Positions 63,828 through 64,000 of a stretch of 64,000 nt of DNA are shown one piece after another. The position numbers and the translations under genes are program-made. How positions within the stretch are numbered: the stretch's first letter is position 1; every line of letters starts with the position of its first letter. The notes under the pieces were generated by a model. The model had not been told where the DNA came from. It saw nothing but the letters and a program-made list of their open reading frames with translations, and ran no database searches. Source of the stretch: Mycobacterium sp. (GTDB taxonomy: Bacteria > Actinomycetota > Actinomycetes > Mycobacteriales > Mycobacteriaceae); NCBI GenBank assembly GCA_016197405.1, contig JACPVR010000019.1, forward strand, positions 124,001 through 188,000. The letters are read 5' to 3'.

Positions 63828-64000
63828 TCAGGCGGGCCTGGTCTGGCCGTCGCCCCAGACGATCCACTTGGTCGAGGTGAGTTCCTGCAGGCCCATCGGG
63901 CCACGGGCGTGCAGTTTCTGGGTGGAGATGCCGATCTCGGCGCCGAAGCCGAACTGCTCACCGTCGGTGAACGACGTCGCCGCGTTGACCATGACCGCGG
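63828..64000 (-). CDS. proA: Gamma-glutamyl phosphate reductase, C-terminal end only
   Basis: The last 57 residues of ProA, the NADPH-dependent second enzyme of proline synthesis: [20 protein letters not shown], then [14 protein letters not shown]. The N-terminus lies beyond the window. Its stop is 14 nt before the MoxR start, and the order proA-moxR-VWA matches M. tuberculosis. Confidence 0.95.
   Translation of the reverse strand, partial: AVMVNAATSFTDGEQFGFGAEIGISTQKLHARGPMGLQELTSTKWIVWGDGQTRPA

Noticed and set aside
62920-63867. GTG at 63867 as MoxR start
   Set aside because: It would overlap the end of proA by 40 nt, while the TTG at 63813 has AGGAG at ideal spacing.

Overview
This high-GC window comes from a mycobacterium, most likely a rapid-growing, Mycolicibacterium-type species. 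It carries a complete mce operon, a WhiB protein, a Stf0-type sulfotransferase, and methylglucose-lipopolysaccharide genes (octT, gpgP). From about 42.6 kb to the end, gene order follows the Mycobacterium tuberculosis Rv2403c-Rv2427c block as I remember it: lppR, lepA, a PemK-like gene, a CBS protein, RNase Z, transglutaminase / alpha-E / ATP-grasp, rpsT, holA, comEC, comEA, degV, octT, gpgP, rsfS, nadD, VWA, MoxR, proA. Species identity is inferred; no rRNA, tRNA, IS element, prophage or CRISPR array was recognised.

The left two thirds (1-42.2 kb) is unusually dense in sulfur metabolism. In order: (a) 1-3.8 kb, an operon of an APC permease, a glutamine-synthetase-like ligase and a DszC-like flavin monooxygenase cut by the window edge; (b) 3.9-10.6 kb, a same-strand run of a thioester-domain-like protein, WhiB, a type I sulfatase, a Stf0 sulfotransferase, CysD and CysNC, which makes, uses and removes activated sulfate; (c) 10.9-13.7 kb, divergent from (b), a family 2 encapsulin shell gene overlapping a cysteine desulfurase with a long disordered N-terminus, i.e. 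a sulfur nanocompartment; (d) 13.7-21.7 kb, a seven-gene organosulfur operon (two LLM flavin monooxygenases, a lipoprotein-type binding protein, two permeases, an ATPase and a DszC-like enzyme); (e) 21.8-31.2 kb, a complete mce operon (yrbEA, yrbEB, mceA-F); (f) 31.7-39.3 kb, an eight-gene sulfonate operon (ssuC, ssuB, ssuA, an LLM monooxygenase, an ABC-2 exporter pair, and a flavoprotein plus ferredoxin resembling AprA/AprB), closed by a hairpin; (g) an aldo/keto reductase, then cysE and cysK for cysteine synthesis.

The right third is mostly conserved housekeeping: lepA, RNase Z, S20, DNA polymerase III delta, competence proteins ComEA/ComEC, ribosome silencing factor, NadD, and a MoxR/VWA pair next to proA. 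Two departures stand out. The comEC and holA reading frames are continuous with no stop between them, and lepA has no ATG, GTG or TTG start in its 5' open frame but has a good Shine-Dalgarno sequence 6 nt before an in-frame ATC. A TetR-family gene with a palindromic operator over its own -10, followed by a dehydrogenase gene, sits where M. tuberculosis carries eis.

Together the genes describe a cell that imports and desulfurises organosulfur compounds, assimilates sulfate through APS/PAPS, builds cysteine (CysE/CysK), mobilises sulfur from cysteine inside a protein shell, and sulfates and desulfates glycoconjugates.
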